NCBI GenBank assembly: GCA_943787675.1
Contig: CALSNK010000021.1
Span: 1-43,364 of the forward strand
Direction of reading: 5' to 3'
From: an uncultured Pseudomonadales bacterium
Lineage (GTDB): Bacteria > Pseudomonadota > Gammaproteobacteria > Pseudomonadales > Porticoccaceae
Length of the DNA stretch: 43,364 nucleotides
The position numbers and the translations under genes were made by a program. Under the pieces are notes generated by a model. It worked only from the letters and a program-made list of their open reading frames with translations, made no database searches and had not been told where the DNA came from. Numbering within the stretch: the first letter of the stretch is position 1; every line of letters starts with the position of its first letter. This document shows positions 28,291 to 40,123 of the stretch, one piece after another.

Positions 28291-30388
28291 ATGAGTTACA
28301 GGCTAGGGGTAGACGTAGGGGGAACGTTCACAGACCTTCTTCTGATCAATGAAGGACAGGGGAAACCCATACGGCCAAGGTGCCGTCCACGCCGGAGGAT
28401 TCCTCCATCGGTGTACTCAATGGTATTGCCCGCATCTGTGACGAGTCCGGTGTTAATCCAGCGGATGTCAGCAGAGTGATGCACGGCACCACGGTCGCCA
28501 CCAATGCGGTGCTAACAGGACGCGGTGCTAAGGTAGGTTTGGTGACCACTGCGGGCTATGAAGATACCCTGCAGGTAGCGCGATCTTTTTGTCCGGGTGG
28601 ACTGGGTGGCTGGGTCAGCTTTGTTAAAAAGCCATTATTAGCGCCCCTCGAATTGACCATTGGTGCCCATGAGCGAATGAGTGCTGAGGGTGAAGTGGTT
28701 AGAGAGTTAGATGAAGATCAGCTGCGTGCAGATCTGCAGGACCCTGCATGCCACCGGTGAGGTGGAAGCCTTAACCATCTGCTTTATCAATGCCTATATC
28801 AATGGTGCCAATGAACAGCGCGCCAGCGAAATTGCCGCTGAGATTTTTACCGATACGCCAATTTCTATCTCTAGCGATGTAGTGCCAGAGATGCAGGAAT
28901 ATGAGCGCACCGAAACTACCGTAGTCAATTCCTATGTGCGCCCTGAAGTGGCCAGCTATGTGAGTAACTTGCAGGCAGCGTTGGACGAGAAGATGGGCCC
29001 TGATACCCAGCTGTCTATTTTGCGCTCTGATGGCGGTTTGGCCTCGGCTAGAGCCTCCGCGGAGTCTCCAGTGAATATGCTGATGTCGGGCCCTGCTGGG
29101 GGTGTCTCTGGGGCGATCTATTTCTGTAGTCGTGCCGGATACGACAATATTTTGACCTGCGACATGGGTGGTACCTCCACCGATGTGGCGTTGATTCAAA
29201 ATTCCCGTGCCCGGGTGCGGCGCGAAACCATTGTTGCCGATGTGCGAGTTCGTGCTCCCTCTGTGGATGTGCGTACTGTAGGTGCGGGCGGCGGTTCCAT
29301 TGCCTTTGTTCCCGAGTTAACTAAAGCACTGCGAGTGGGCCCTGAGTCTGCCGGCGCGGTGCCAGGCCCTGCCTGCTATATGAAAGGCGGCGTCCAACCT
29401 ACTGTGTGCGATGCCAATGTTGTGCTGGGCTATCTGCCCTCTGATGTGCAGCTTGGCGGCAAGATGGAAATTAATCGCGAAGCCTCTGTGGCTGCAGTGC
29501 AGTCGGTTGCCGATGCCATGGGTATTGATCTGATGGCTGCGGCTGAAGGCATTGTTAAAATTGCCAACGAATCCATGTTCGGCGCGCTGCGTCTGGTGTC
29601 GGTTGAACAGGGTTACGATCCCCGTGACTTCGCTCTGGTTGGCTTTGGTGGTGCAGGTCCATTGCATGCTAATGCACTGGGCGTTCTCACCGATGCCTGG
29701 CCGGTAATTATTCCGCCTGGTCCGGGTGTTCTCTGTGCCTATGGTGATGCCACCACTCAGGTGCAGGATGAAGCGGCGCGGACCTATCTGACTATGGCCG
29801 GTGATCTCAGTGATGAGAACTTGACTGCGGATCTGATGGAGTTGCAGGTAAGGGCTGGTGATGCATTGTTAAAAGACAATATTCCCGCCTCTGAGCATGA
29901 AATCTCCTATCAGGCTGATCTGCGTTATGCGGGACAGGCCTTCCAAATCACTATCGACTTTACCGAAGCGGAGCTTAATGGAGAAGGGTGTTGCCCTGTT
30001 AACCGGCCAGTTTGATGCGGAGCACGAACAGCTATTTACCTTCAAGCTGGATGATGGCCACGAGATTCTAATGATTCGTGCCCTGGCTAAGGCCAAAGCT
30101 AAAGCCATTGCCGAGCGCCAGATTGGCCAGACCGGTATGAGCCTTGACGAGTGCAAGATTGCCAACAGCCGTTTCTATTACGAGGGGAACTGGTACGACT
30201 CCACTATCTACGATCGCAGTAAGCTCAGCTCTGGGTTAGAGGTTGAGGGCCCGGCAATTGTCGGCGAGATGGATTCCACTACCGTGGTGCTGCCTGGCTA
30301 TGTTGCCACTGTCGATAAGGTCGGCAATCTGCTTATTAATCCCGACACTACAGCCACGCACTCTTTAAACCAACAGGGGAGTAATTAA
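28291..30388 (+). CDS. hyuA: Hydantoinase/oxoprolinase subunit A (three frameshifts)
   Basis: Corrected, the protein has 698 residues, normal for HyuA. The ASKHA-type ATP site is visible as GVDVGGTFTD near the start, then MHGTTVATNAVL, LMSGPAGGVSGA, DMGGTSTDVALI, VGAGGGSIA and FGGAGPLHA. Shifts lie at about 28351-28356 (one base missing), 28738-28741 (extra g) and 29975-29979 (extra base). It hydrolyses ATP to drive opening of a hydantoin, N-methylhydantoin or other lactam ring together with subunit B, three bases downstream. A good Shine-Dalgarno (cggaga) precedes the start. Carboxylase relatives (acetone or acetophenone type) are an alternative. Confidence 0.87.
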
Positions 30389-30390
30389 TC

Positions 30391-32274
30391 ATGACCGCAA
30401 GACTATTAGAAACTAACCATGACCCCCTAAAGCGTATTGATGTAGATGGCGTCACCGTCGATATTATTGAGAATGCCTTGCGTAATGCCCGTGAAGAGAT
30501 GGACGCGGTGCTGTTTAGAACCGCTATGTCGCCGGGTATCCGCGAGCAGGGCGATTGCTTCCCCATGATCGCCAATAAAGAAGGCAAGATGGTCGTGGGT
30601 CAATTCGGCTCCTTTATCGGGCCCTTTTTAGAAGCCTATGACGAAGAGATCGAAGAGGGGGATATTATCCTTACCAACGATCCCTACATGTGTAATGCCG
30701 CCGTCTCTCACTTACCCGATTGGGTGGTGTTGGTACCAATCTTTAAAGATGGCCGCCATATAGCCTGGTCGGCAATGTTTGGCCATATGTCCGATAACGG
30801 CGGTATGGTGCCGGGGTCGATCCCTATTCAGGCGACGACTATCTTCCAGGAAGGTATTCGTATTCCGCCCACTAAGCTATATAAAAAGGGTGTGTTGCAA
30901 GCGGATCTTCTTGAGCTGATTTTGCACAATGTGCGCACGCCACAGTGGAACCGTTTTGATCTCAACGCCTTGGTTGCCGCCTGTAATACAGCGGCTAAAC
31001 GCTGTGTCGAACTGGCGGTTCGCTTTGGCGACGATGTGTTGTTCTCTACCATGGATATTATGTTGCAGCGCAACTATGAGGCCATGAAACATATTATTGG
31101 TATGTTTATTCCCGAAGAGCCTCGCGAGTTTGAAGACTATATTTGCGATGACGGCATGGGCATGGGTCCCTATAAAATTAAGTGCACCATGTGGCGCGAG
31201 GGGGAAAAGGCGATCTTTGATTTTGCCGGCACCGACCCTCAGGCCCAGAGTTCGGTGAACTTCTTCCTTAACGAAGATATGTTTAAAATGTTCTTCGGCT
31301 CGTTCACCATTAATGTCGTGGATCCGCAGATCGTGTTTAACGACGGGTTCTATGATCTGGTGGATGTGCGCATTCCTCAGGGCACACTGTTAAAGCCCAA
31401 TTACCCTGCGGCACTGTCTGGCCGAACCCATGCCCTGGGTCGTATCTTTGACGTACTCGGTGCTCTGCTGGGTATGGGCGCGCCAGAGATGATGCTCAAT
31501 GCGGCTGGCTTTTCGGATTCGCCTCACCTGTTCTTCTCCGGATACGACAGTCGTGAAGGCAAGGGCAATGAGTGGTTCCAGCTGTTCCAAATTGGTTTCG
31601 GCGGTGTTCCCGGTCGCCCAGTGGGCGATGGGCCAGATGGTCACAGCCTGTGGCCTGGATTTACCAACGTGCCCAACGAATTTATCGAGTCCTATTTTCC
31701 GCTGCGTATCGAACGCTATGAAACCATTCCGGATTCCGGGGGTGCAGGTCTGCACCGTGGCGGCAACGGCTTGAGTGTTGCCTATCGCTTCCTCTGTGAC
31801 GGGGATATTGGTATTCACGACGATCGCTGGCTGACCTATCCCTGGGGTGTACTCGGAGGTGAAACTGGACTGCGCTCCACCAAAAAGTTGGTCCGTGTCG
31901 ATGGCTCCGAAGAGGCGCTGCCAGCCAAGGTGGAAGGCATTAAGGTGAAAACCGGTGATGTGCTCTATTTCAATACCTGGGGTGGCGGTGGCTGGGGTGA
32001 TCCCTTTGCCCGGGATCCTGAGTTGGTGCGCCAGGATGTGGCACGACGATTGGTCTCAATCGAAGGCGCCAAGCGTTATGGCGTGGTGCTGGCGGCAGAT
32101 TCCAGCGTCGATCAGGCGGCGACAGAAACCCTGCGTGCTGAGTTGATTACAGCCCGTGGCGATAATAGTGCGCTATTTAATTTTGGTGGCGATCTAGAAG
32201 ATATCCGCCGTCGCTGTGAAGCGGAAACCCATTTGCCAGCGCCGGTTAAGCCGACGTTTGTGGGTGCAAAATAA
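30391..32274 (+). CDS. hyuB: Hydantoinase/oxoprolinase subunit B
   Basis: The protein has 627 residues in one intact frame. N-terminal VDIIENALRNAREEMDAVLFRTAMSPGIREQGD, ILTNDPYMCNAAVSHLPDWVV, and C-terminal PDSGGAGLHRGGNGLSVAYRF and WGGGGWGDPFARDPE are characteristic of HyuB. It is the ring-opening subunit of the ATP-dependent complex with HyuA, in the cytosol. It follows hyuA by two bases, with the Shine-Dalgarno inside the hyuA end. That this 1.9-kb gene is free of shifts while hyuA has three bears on the origin of the errors. Confidence 0.92.
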   Translation: MTARLLETNHDPLKRIDVDGVTVDIIENALRNAREEMDAVLFRTAMSPGIREQGDCFPMIANKEGKMVVGQFGSFIGPFLEAYDEEIEEGDIILTNDPYMCNAAVSHLPDWVVLVPIFKDGRHIAWSAMFGHMSDNGGMVPGSIPIQATTIFQEGIRIPPTKLYKKGVLQADLLELILHNVRTPQWNRFDLNALVAACNTAAKRCVELAVRFGDDVLFSTMDIMLQRNYEAMKHIIGMFIPEEPREFEDYICDDGMGMGPYKIKCTMWREGEKAIFDFAGTDPQAQSSVNFFLNEDMFKMFFGSFTINVVDPQIVFNDGFYDLVDVRIPQGTLLKPNYPAALSGRTHALGRIFDVLGALLGMGAPEMMLNAAGFSDSPHLFFSGYDSREGKGNEWFQLFQIGFGGVPGRPVGDGPDGHSLWPGFTNVPNEFIESYFPLRIERYETIPDSGGAGLHRGGNGLSVAYRFLCDGDIGIHDDRWLTYPWGVLGGETGLRSTKKLVRVDGSEEALPAKVEGIKVKTGDVLYFNTWGGGGWGDPFARDPELVRQDVARRLVSIEGAKRYGVVLAADSSVDQAATETLRAELITARGDNSALFNFGGDLEDIRRRCEAETHLPAPVKPTFVGAK

Positions 32275-32358
32275 ATCATGTTAAAGGCAGTACAAAAACA
32301 ATAAAAGAAACTGTAAATCTCTATAAATAAAACCAACAAGTGGAAGAGGGGAAATATT

Positions 32359-34890
32359 ATGAAAGCAATTAGCAGTAGAAATGTTATGGCAATGGCGATA
32401 TTGGCCAGCGTAGCAACCACCTCGGTGGCAGAAATTACGATTGAAGAAATCGTTGTATCGGCGCGAAAGCGTGCGGAAAATTTGCAAGAGGTTCCCATTG
32501 CGGTAACAGCATTTACCGAAGCGCAGATTAAGAATGCCGGCATTCAGCGACCCGCTGACTTTATTAGCCTGATGCCCAATGTCACCATGGTTGACTCCGC
32601 TAACGTGGGCGATACTCAGGTCAGTATTCGCGGTATTGTTTCAACCCGTGATGCAGAGTCCACCTTTGCCTATGTGGTCGATGGTGTATTGGTCACTAAC
32701 CCTAATGGCTTTAACGAAGAGCTGATGGACGTGAGTCAGATTGAAGTACTAAAGGGCCCTCAGGGAGCACTTTATGGCCGCAACGCCGTGGCCGGAGCAA
32801 TTATTGTCACCACTAACAGACCCGACGAAGAGTTTGAAGGCAAGGTTAAAGTGGGTACCGGTAATAATGGTTCTAAGAACGCCAGCTTAACCCTAAGCGG
32901 CGGTTTAGCTGAGGGTGTGCTGGGCCGTATTAGTGTGAGTCAGCGTGAAACCGATGGCCATTACAGCAATGCGCTGACGGGAGCTAGTTCAGTAGATTTC
33001 CTTGAAGACACCACGGTTCGCGGACGGGTGATCTGGGATGTTAATGAAGAGTTTTCGCTGGATTTCCGCGGCGGTATGAGTGAAGTCAGCGGCGGTGCAA
33101 TTAACTTTAATGCGGTCTTTGCTATTCCTGCATTTGCAGCCGGTTACGGTCCGACGTTCTTTAAAGATGTTAACGAACATGAGTTTATCTTTTCGAACAA
33201 TGTGCCCGGTGAAAATGAGCAGGAAACGACTGAGTTCTCTGTGAAAGCAGACTGGGATCGCGACGGCGTCGATGTCACGGCAGTTCTTAGCTACAGTGAC
33301 CTGGAAGAATATTTGCTGTCTGATGGTACCAGTGCCACTTTTTATGGTTACGAATTAACCGATGCCTGTCAGTCAGATCGCGCGACGTTAAATAATACTC
33401 CTGCGGGTCTCGGTGGTGCAGATCGCAGTGATTTGTTCGGTGACTTCTTTGGCCCATTCGGCGTGTTCCCAGGGAACGGTGGCGCAGCGCCAGACTTCAC
33501 CGGCATCTATGGCCCCTATACACCTACAGCCTGTGATGGTTATCAGTATCAGGAGCGCAACCAGTCGGATACCAGCTTGGAAATTCGTCTGACGTCAGAT
33601 GATGATTCAGATATTAGCTGGATCGCCGGTGTCTATGCGGCTGAGATTGAGCGTGAAGTTGTAGTTGCCTATGGTGCTGATACAGGCAATGGCTTTTTAC
33701 GTCAGGGTTATGTGGCTCCAACGGGACCCAATCCAACGGATCTAATGTTCAGTGATCAGTTTGACACCTCAGTGATGGCAATCTTTGGTCAGCTTGAGTT
33801 TGATATTAGTGAAGACATGGAAATAGCAGTTGCTGGACGCTATGACCGCGAAGAGCGCGATGTCAGCAATCAGGTGCCAAATGAAGCTGGATCAGGACTA
33901 AATATCAATTCCTCTGGTTCAATCAATCCTGCATTTGCGGGTAACCCAAACGGTATTCCGAATCGAAGTGCGACCTTTAGCCAATTTCAACCAAAGGTGA
34001 CTTGGAGCTGGAATGCTGCTGAAGACCTCAATGTCTATGCTAGCTGGGGTGTGGGTTTCCGCAGTGGTGGCTTTAACTCCATAGGTAGCGAAGCACTGTT
34101 GGATCTCTGGTATGGCGATACTTGCCCGGTCTTTGTTCCTAGCTGTGGGGCTCCTGGTGTGGCGGTTGATGCGAATCTCGGCGTGAGCGACGAGTATAAG
34201 AAAGAAGTCTCTACTAGCTTTGAGCTAGGAAGCAAAATGGAGTTCTTCGACAGTCGTCTACGGGTTAATGTCGCCGCGTTTAAAACTGAAGTTGAAGACA
34301 ATCAGTTCTTTGAGTTCTTCGCTGGTCCATTTGGCTTGATGCGTGTTGTCACAACCATTGACGAGTTAGAGATTCAAGGCTTCGAAATGGACTTTAACGC
34401 AGTGGTTACAGAAAACCTCTCGTTATTTGGTGGTGCAGGTTTCTTGGACAGTGAAATTATCCAGAACGATCACCGTCCGCTTTCAGAAGGTAATGAAGCG
34501 CCACAGGCGCCAGATCGTACCTACAATCTTGGTGCACAGTTCGAGATGGCTGTTAGCGATGGTGTCGAGATGACTGCACGTTTGGATTGGCAGTATGTTG
34601 GTGAGATGGCGTTCCACACCTTGCAGGGTGAGGCTACTCCGACGATCTGGCAGGTATTTAACGGTCCAGGTTTGACTCAGGATATGAGCAAAGCCAAGCG
34701 TGATGCCTATGACACTCTCAACGCCCGTATCTCTTTTGATGCGGAAAATTGGGGTGTAACTATCTGGGGCCGCAATGTCACTGATGAAAAGTATCTGGAA
34801 GAGATCATTCCAGCGCCTGAATTTGGTGGTTCATTTATTCACCCAGGTGCCAAAGACTCTTACGGGATTGACTTTAACTACCGTTTCTAA
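32359..34890 (+). CDS. TonB-dependent outer-membrane receptor of the catabolic cluster
   Basis: The protein has 843 residues with a signal peptide ending about residue 24 (SVA). A TonB box of the form ITIEEIVVSARKR follows, then a plug (LQEVPIAVTAFTEAQI, DVSQIEVLKGPQGALYGRNAVAGAIIV), then a beta barrel ending in phenylalanine (DFNYRF). This class, common in sphingomonads and marine gammaproteobacteria, often imports organic substrates rather than siderophores. It lies 84 bases after hyuB with gaggggaaa before the ATG and ends at a strong terminator. It probably brings the substrate of the cluster across the outer membrane. Confidence 0.92.
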   Translation: MKAISSRNVMAMAILASVATTSVAEITIEEIVVSARKRAENLQEVPIAVTAFTEAQIKNAGIQRPADFISLMPNVTMVDSANVGDTQVSIRGIVSTRDAESTFAYVVDGVLVTNPNGFNEELMDVSQIEVLKGPQGALYGRNAVAGAIIVTTNRPDEEFEGKVKVGTGNNGSKNASLTLSGGLAEGVLGRISVSQRETDGHYSNALTGASSVDFLEDTTVRGRVIWDVNEEFSLDFRGGMSEVSGGAINFNAVFAIPAFAAGYGPTFFKDVNEHEFIFSNNVPGENEQETTEFSVKADWDRDGVDVTAVLSYSDLEEYLLSDGTSATFYGYELTDACQSDRATLNNTPAGLGGADRSDLFGDFFGPFGVFPGNGGAAPDFTGIYGPYTPTACDGYQYQERNQSDTSLEIRLTSDDDSDISWIAGVYAAEIEREVVVAYGADTGNGFLRQGYVAPTGPNPTDLMFSDQFDTSVMAIFGQLEFDISEDMEIAVAGRYDREERDVSNQVPNEAGSGLNINSSGSINPAFAGNPNGIPNRSATFSQFQPKVTWSWNAAEDLNVYASWGVGFRSGGFNSIGSEALLDLWYGDTCPVFVPSCGAPGVAVDANLGVSDEYKKEVSTSFELGSKMEFFDSRLRVNVAAFKTEVEDNQFFEFFAGPFGLMRVVTTIDELEIQGFEMDFNAVVTENLSLFGGAGFLDSEIIQNDHRPLSEGNEAPQAPDRTYNLGAQFEMAVSDGVEMTARLDWQYVGEMAFHTLQGEATPTIWQVFNGPGLTQDMSKAKRDAYDTLNARISFDAENWGVTIWGRNVTDEKYLEEIIPAPEFGGSFIHPGAKDSYGIDFNYRF

Positions 34891-34908
34891 AATAAGGTAG
34901 TATCAATA

Positions 34909-34951
34909 GCGGGCTGTGCTTCTTGTTATGGGAAGCACAGTCCGCTTTTTT
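34909..34951 (+). terminator. Strong rho-independent terminator after the TonB receptor
   Basis: A 14-bp stem, gcgggctgtgcttc / gaagcacagtccgc, with one G-T pair and a short loop, is followed by a run of seven T. It lies 19 bases past the receptor stop and closes the GST-to-receptor operon. Confidence 0.9.
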
Positions 34952-34980
34952 ACGACAGAATAAAACTGATGGGAATGGCA

Positions 34981-35599
34981 ATGACATCGAATAATCTGCA
35001 GCAAAATACTCTCGGTTTAACGGCCAGTCCTGCTCTGGTATTGGTAGATATGATCAATGGCTTTACCGATCCTGCCTGCCCATCTGGGGAGCGACTGCCC
35101 TGAGGTAGTTGTGGCTAATGTGCAGCTGCTAGAGGCTTTTCGTGCGCTGGGTTTACCCGTGTTTTTCACCACCGTGGTCTACCACAATGAGCAGCAGGCC
35201 AAGGTGTTTCGTCAGAAAATACCCGCTTTAAATGTGCTTAAACCAGACAGTCACTGGGTAAAAATTGATTCGGCATTAGAGCCGCTGGACGGCGAGCCGG
35301 TGATAGAGAAACAGTGGGCCAGTGCTTTTTTCGAGACGGACCTTAACCAACGACTTACGGCCCTTGGCGTTGATTCGTTAGTGATGACAGGTCTGACCAC
35401 CAGTGGCTGTGTGCGCGCCTCGGCGGTGGATGGATTACAGAATAATTATCAGGTGGTGATTGCCGAAGAGGCCGTAGGGGATAGAAATCCTGAGGCTCAT
35501 CGTGCCAATCTTTTTGATTTAAAGGCTAAATATGCCGATGTGCTGCCCGTTGCGCAGGTGCTTAGTCAGTTAACAGCACTCTGCGGAGGCAAAGGTTAG
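34981..35599 (+). CDS. Isochorismatase-fold amidohydrolase, N-carbamoylsarcosine-amidase-like (one frameshift)
   Basis: Corrected, the protein has 205 residues. The catalytic triad is readable: Asp in LVLVDMINGFTDP, Lys in EKQWASAFFETDL, and Cys in GLTTSGCVRASAVDG. The last motif plus EEAVGDRNPEAHRANLFDLKAKYADV matches N-carbamoylsarcosine amidase and maleamate amidohydrolase more than isochorismatase. An extra base near 35083 (within cccatctgggg) separates the N-terminal part from the rest. The ATG at 34981 has tgggaa upstream; in-frame ATGs at 34969 and 34975 are alternatives. It releases ammonia (and CO2 from carbamoyl substrates), and fits downstream of HyuAB ring opening. It is transcribed separately, after a terminator. 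Confidence 0.83.
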
Positions 35600-35632
35600 G
35601 CCGAGAGTGAAAAGCGCGTAATATAAGAGTGT

Positions 35633-36112
35633 CTATTTAAGAGCGGCGTATTTGCCGCGATTAAAGATCAGTGGCTCTAGACCATTGTCTCTATACTCAA
35701 TGACTCGGCCGACTAAAATAATATGGTCGCCGCCTTCATATTGATTCTCAATTTTGCATTCAAAGCAGGCGCTGTAATGGGGAAGAATAGGTACCCCTGA
35801 TAGGCCTTCAGTGCATTCCAACTCAGCAAATTTGTCCGCACCACTGGTAGCAAAGCGATTAGACATGGCTTCTTGATCGTTGGCGAGTACGTGGATAGCA
35901 AAAGACTCCGCATCAATAAAGTCATCAAAGCAATTGGCGTCCCGGGCTACACTCCAGAGCACTAACATAGGGTCCAGAGACACCGAGTTAAAGCTGTTGG
36001 CGGTCATGCCGACCTTTTGGCCATCTTTGCCCAGTGCGGTAATAACGGTGATACCCGTAGCGAAACTGCCAAGAGCGTTACGGAAATCGGTAGACTGTTG
36101 CTTATCAGACAT
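35633..36112 (-). CDS. Flavin reductase-like (FMN-binding split barrel) protein
   Basis: The protein has 159 residues: FRNALGSFATGITVIT, GMTANSFNSVSLDPMLVLWS, SNRFATSGADKF and GGDHIILVGRV are all typical of the NAD(P)H:flavin reductase partner of two-component monooxygenases. It would supply reduced FMN or FAD. No monooxygenase gene is visible in the window, so the partner is elsewhere or the enzyme has its own substrate. It converges on the amidohydrolase gene with 33 bases between stops, and is cut off from fadH by a terminator. Confidence 0.85.
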   Translation of the reverse strand: MSDKQQSTDFRNALGSFATGITVITALGKDGQKVGMTANSFNSVSLDPMLVLWSVARDANCFDDFIDAESFAIHVLANDQEAMSNRFATSGADKFAELECTEGLSGVPILPHYSACFECKIENQYEGGDHIILVGRVIEYRDNGLEPLIFNRGKYAALK

Positions 36113-36150
36113 AGTTTTTCTTATTGAATCTTTTATTAAAAGGTTAAATT

Positions 36151-36181
36151 AAAAAATGCGCGCTTAATATTAAGCGCGCAT
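36151..36181 (-). terminator. Rho-independent terminator downstream of fadH
   Basis: A perfect palindrome, atgcgcgcttaat / attaagcgcgcat (36156-36181), gives a 12-13-bp stem, followed on the minus strand by TTTTTT. It lies about 46 bases past the fadH stop. Confidence 0.88.
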
Positions 36182-36226
36182 GATCCGTTGATTGCCTGCG
36201 GGTTGCAACAATTATTAGCCAGAACC

Positions 36227-38269
<2,043 letters not shown>

Positions 38270-38288
38270 TTATAAGTATTTTTATGAT

Positions 38289-39128
38289 TTAAGGCAGTAA
38301 GTTATCGAATTTGGGGTCGCGCTTTTCTCTGCTGGCCTTCATGGCTTCCTGTGTATCTGTGGCCCGCAGCATGCCTGATTGCCAGGTCGCCATATGATTG
38401 AGGCTGTCCTGCACCGAGTGATCGCGGCTGAAGTTAAGCATTTCTTTGGTGCCGTGCACGGCCAGCGGGCTGTGTTTAGCAATATCGCTGGCGAGGGCTC
38501 GAACAGCCTTGAGCATCTCGTCTTGGTCGGCATAAACCTTATTTACAAAACCGCTGGTAAGCGCTTCATCAGCGCCCAGATTACGGCTGCTGTAGGCCAG
38601 TTCACGGGCTAGGCCGCTGGGCATAACATGCTGGATGCGCTGCAATGTGCCGACATCCGCAGTGATTCCAAGCTCCGTCTCTTTAATATTAAAAAAGGCG
38701 TTGGCGGTGCAAAAACGCATATCAGCCGCACAGATCATATCCACGCCGCCGCCAATACAGGCCCCTTGAATCGCTGCGATAACCGGCATGCGTGCTTTTT
38801 CTAAGGTGGTGAAGGCCGCCTGCATATCGAGAATCCAGCGACGAGACTTTTCAGCGGCACGGGCGGGTTCATGATTAGGGTCTCCGCCTAAGCCATCAAA
38901 GACGCTGAGGTCCATGCCCGCAGTGAAATGCTTGCCCTTGGACGAGAGAATAATTACCCGTGCAACCGCTTGGCGATCAAGGGCGGTAATAATGGCCGGC
39001 AGTTCATCCCAGAAGTCGCTGTTCATGGTGTTAATAGCGTCTGGACGATTCAGGCAGATTTCCACAACATGCTGTTCATTGATGCTCACATCAAACGCTT
39101 TGAGGTTAGGAAAATCGGCTATGTTCAT
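38289..39128 (-). CDS. Delta3,5-delta2,4-dienoyl-CoA isomerase (ECH1-like)
   Basis: This crotonase-family protein has 279 residues from the ATG at 39128 (a GTG one codon earlier is possible). The oxyanion-hole segments are FTAGMDLSVF and GACIGGGVDMICAADMRF. It then has KETELGITADVGTLQRIQ, which with its acidic pair is the hallmark of mammalian ECH1, and SRDHSVQDSLNHMATWQSGML also follows ECH1. The reaction moves a 3,5-dienoyl-CoA to the 2,4-dienoyl form, the substrate of the adjacent FadH. The two genes are co-directional and divergent from a TetR regulator. Confidence 0.88.
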   Translation of the reverse strand: MNIADFPNLKAFDVSINEQHVVEICLNRPDAINTMNSDFWDELPAIITALDRQAVARVIILSSKGKHFTAGMDLSVFDGLGGDPNHEPARAAEKSRRWILDMQAAFTTLEKARMPVIAAIQGACIGGGVDMICAADMRFCTANAFFNIKETELGITADVGTLQRIQHVMPSGLARELAYSSRNLGADEALTSGFVNKVYADQDEMLKAVRALASDIAKHSPLAVHGTKEMLNFSRDHSVQDSLNHMATWQSGMLRATDTQEAMKASREKRDPKFDNLLP

Positions 39129-39218
39129 CACAGTCTTGCGCTCACTTTAGGACTGCCGTTTTAAACGGCTATTAAATAGGCTAGTTGTTACTTGATGGAA
39201 GCAGATTAAGGTGCAATT

Positions 39219-39231
39219 TTGACACTGTCAA
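39219..39231. promoter_or_regulatory. Candidate TetR operator
   Basis: The dyad ttgac-act-gtcaa lies in the 125-bp divergent region between the isomerase gene and the tetR-type gene, 23 bases before the latter. Position and symmetry suit autoregulation and control of the fatty-acid genes; the assignment is inference. Confidence 0.4.
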
Positions 39232-39253
39232 GATGCGTTGGTACATTGCCAGC

Positions 39254-39874
39254 ATGAAATCTCCAGACCGCACTCAAACAGCAAGGCCCAGTTACCATCA
39301 TGGTGACCTGCGTCAGGCACTTTTATTGGCCGCTAAAGCGCTGATAGCGGAGGCGGGCATCGACAACCTGTCCCTGCGCAAGCTGGCTGAAAGGGCGGGG
39401 GTATCACGCACTGCGCCGTACCACCATTTTTCAGATAAAAACGATTTACTCTGTGCCATTGCCGCTCAGGGCTTTCGTCGTCGCCACCAGGCGGCCCAGG
39501 ACACCTTTAATGATCCTAGCCTCACAGCAGCACAGAAGTTCGCAGAGTATATTTGCGGTTATGTCCGATTTGCTGCCGAGAACCCGGAAGAATACGAGCT
39601 GATGTTCGGTCGCAATATCTGGAAGCAGAAGCACAGCACCCAAGAATTACTCGATGTTGCCTATCCCTGTTTTCAGCATCAACTAGAGATGATCACAAGC
39701 TGGCAAGCGTCGGGCCTTATCGGTGGCGACAATCCCCTGCGAACGTCCCAGGTAATCTGGGGAACCGTCCATGGTATCGCTAAACTGCTAATTGACGGTA
39801 TTTATACAGATTCTGCGCAAATAGAGGAGGTTTCTCAATGCGCGGTTACCCTATTTATTAAGAAAGCTAGCTAA
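39254..39874 (+). CDS. TetR-family transcriptional regulator
   Basis: From the ATG at 39254 the protein has 206 residues; in-frame starts at 39185 (TTG) and 39233 add sequence unlike the family. The DNA-binding domain is SYHHGDLRQALLLAAKALIAE...NLSLRKLAERAGVSRTAPYHHFSDKNDLLCAIAA. The C-terminal region (EYICGYVRFAAENPEEYELMFG, WGTVHGIAKLLIDG) fits the WHG-type ligand domain. It is divergent from ech1-like and fadH, so it is probably their repressor, perhaps sensing an acyl-CoA. Confidence 0.86.
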   Translation: MKSPDRTQTARPSYHHGDLRQALLLAAKALIAEAGIDNLSLRKLAERAGVSRTAPYHHFSDKNDLLCAIAAQGFRRRHQAAQDTFNDPSLTAAQKFAEYICGYVRFAAENPEEYELMFGRNIWKQKHSTQELLDVAYPCFQHQLEMITSWQASGLIGGDNPLRTSQVIWGTVHGIAKLLIDGIYTDSAQIEEVSQCAVTLFIKKAS

Positions 39875-39994
39875 GTTGTTGTTTTAGATAATTAAAAGCA
39901 AAATATTTTTTCCGCTATATCTGTTGTCATTGCTAAACAAACTTAAGTTATTGATTCTTAAATCAAATAATCCTAATAAATCCAGTTTATTTTT

Positions 39995-40023
39995 TTGACA
40001 ATCTCAAAAATGAGAACTACTTT
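39995..40023 (+). promoter_or_regulatory. Strong sigma-70 promoter for the PEP-CTERM protein
   Basis: A consensus ttgaca (39995-40000), a 17-bp spacer and tacttt (40018-40023). The spacer contains the dyad tctca-aaaa-tgaga (40002-40015), which could bind a regulator. It lies 100 bases before the ATG in an otherwise empty AT-rich stretch (39875-40123). Confidence 0.55.
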
Positions 40024-40123
40024 TACATTTACCTGTTATGTAGTTTTGTTTTACACACATGGAATTAGTCGCGTCTTTGCATTCGCGCTTAGTTTGTTTT
40101 TAGGAGTTATTAAGGAGTTAGTT

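Noticed and set aside
28738..29979. Programmed ribosomal frameshifting in hyuA
   Set aside because: No slippery heptamer with a downstream hairpin at the shift points, and shifts occur in both directions in several unrelated genes.
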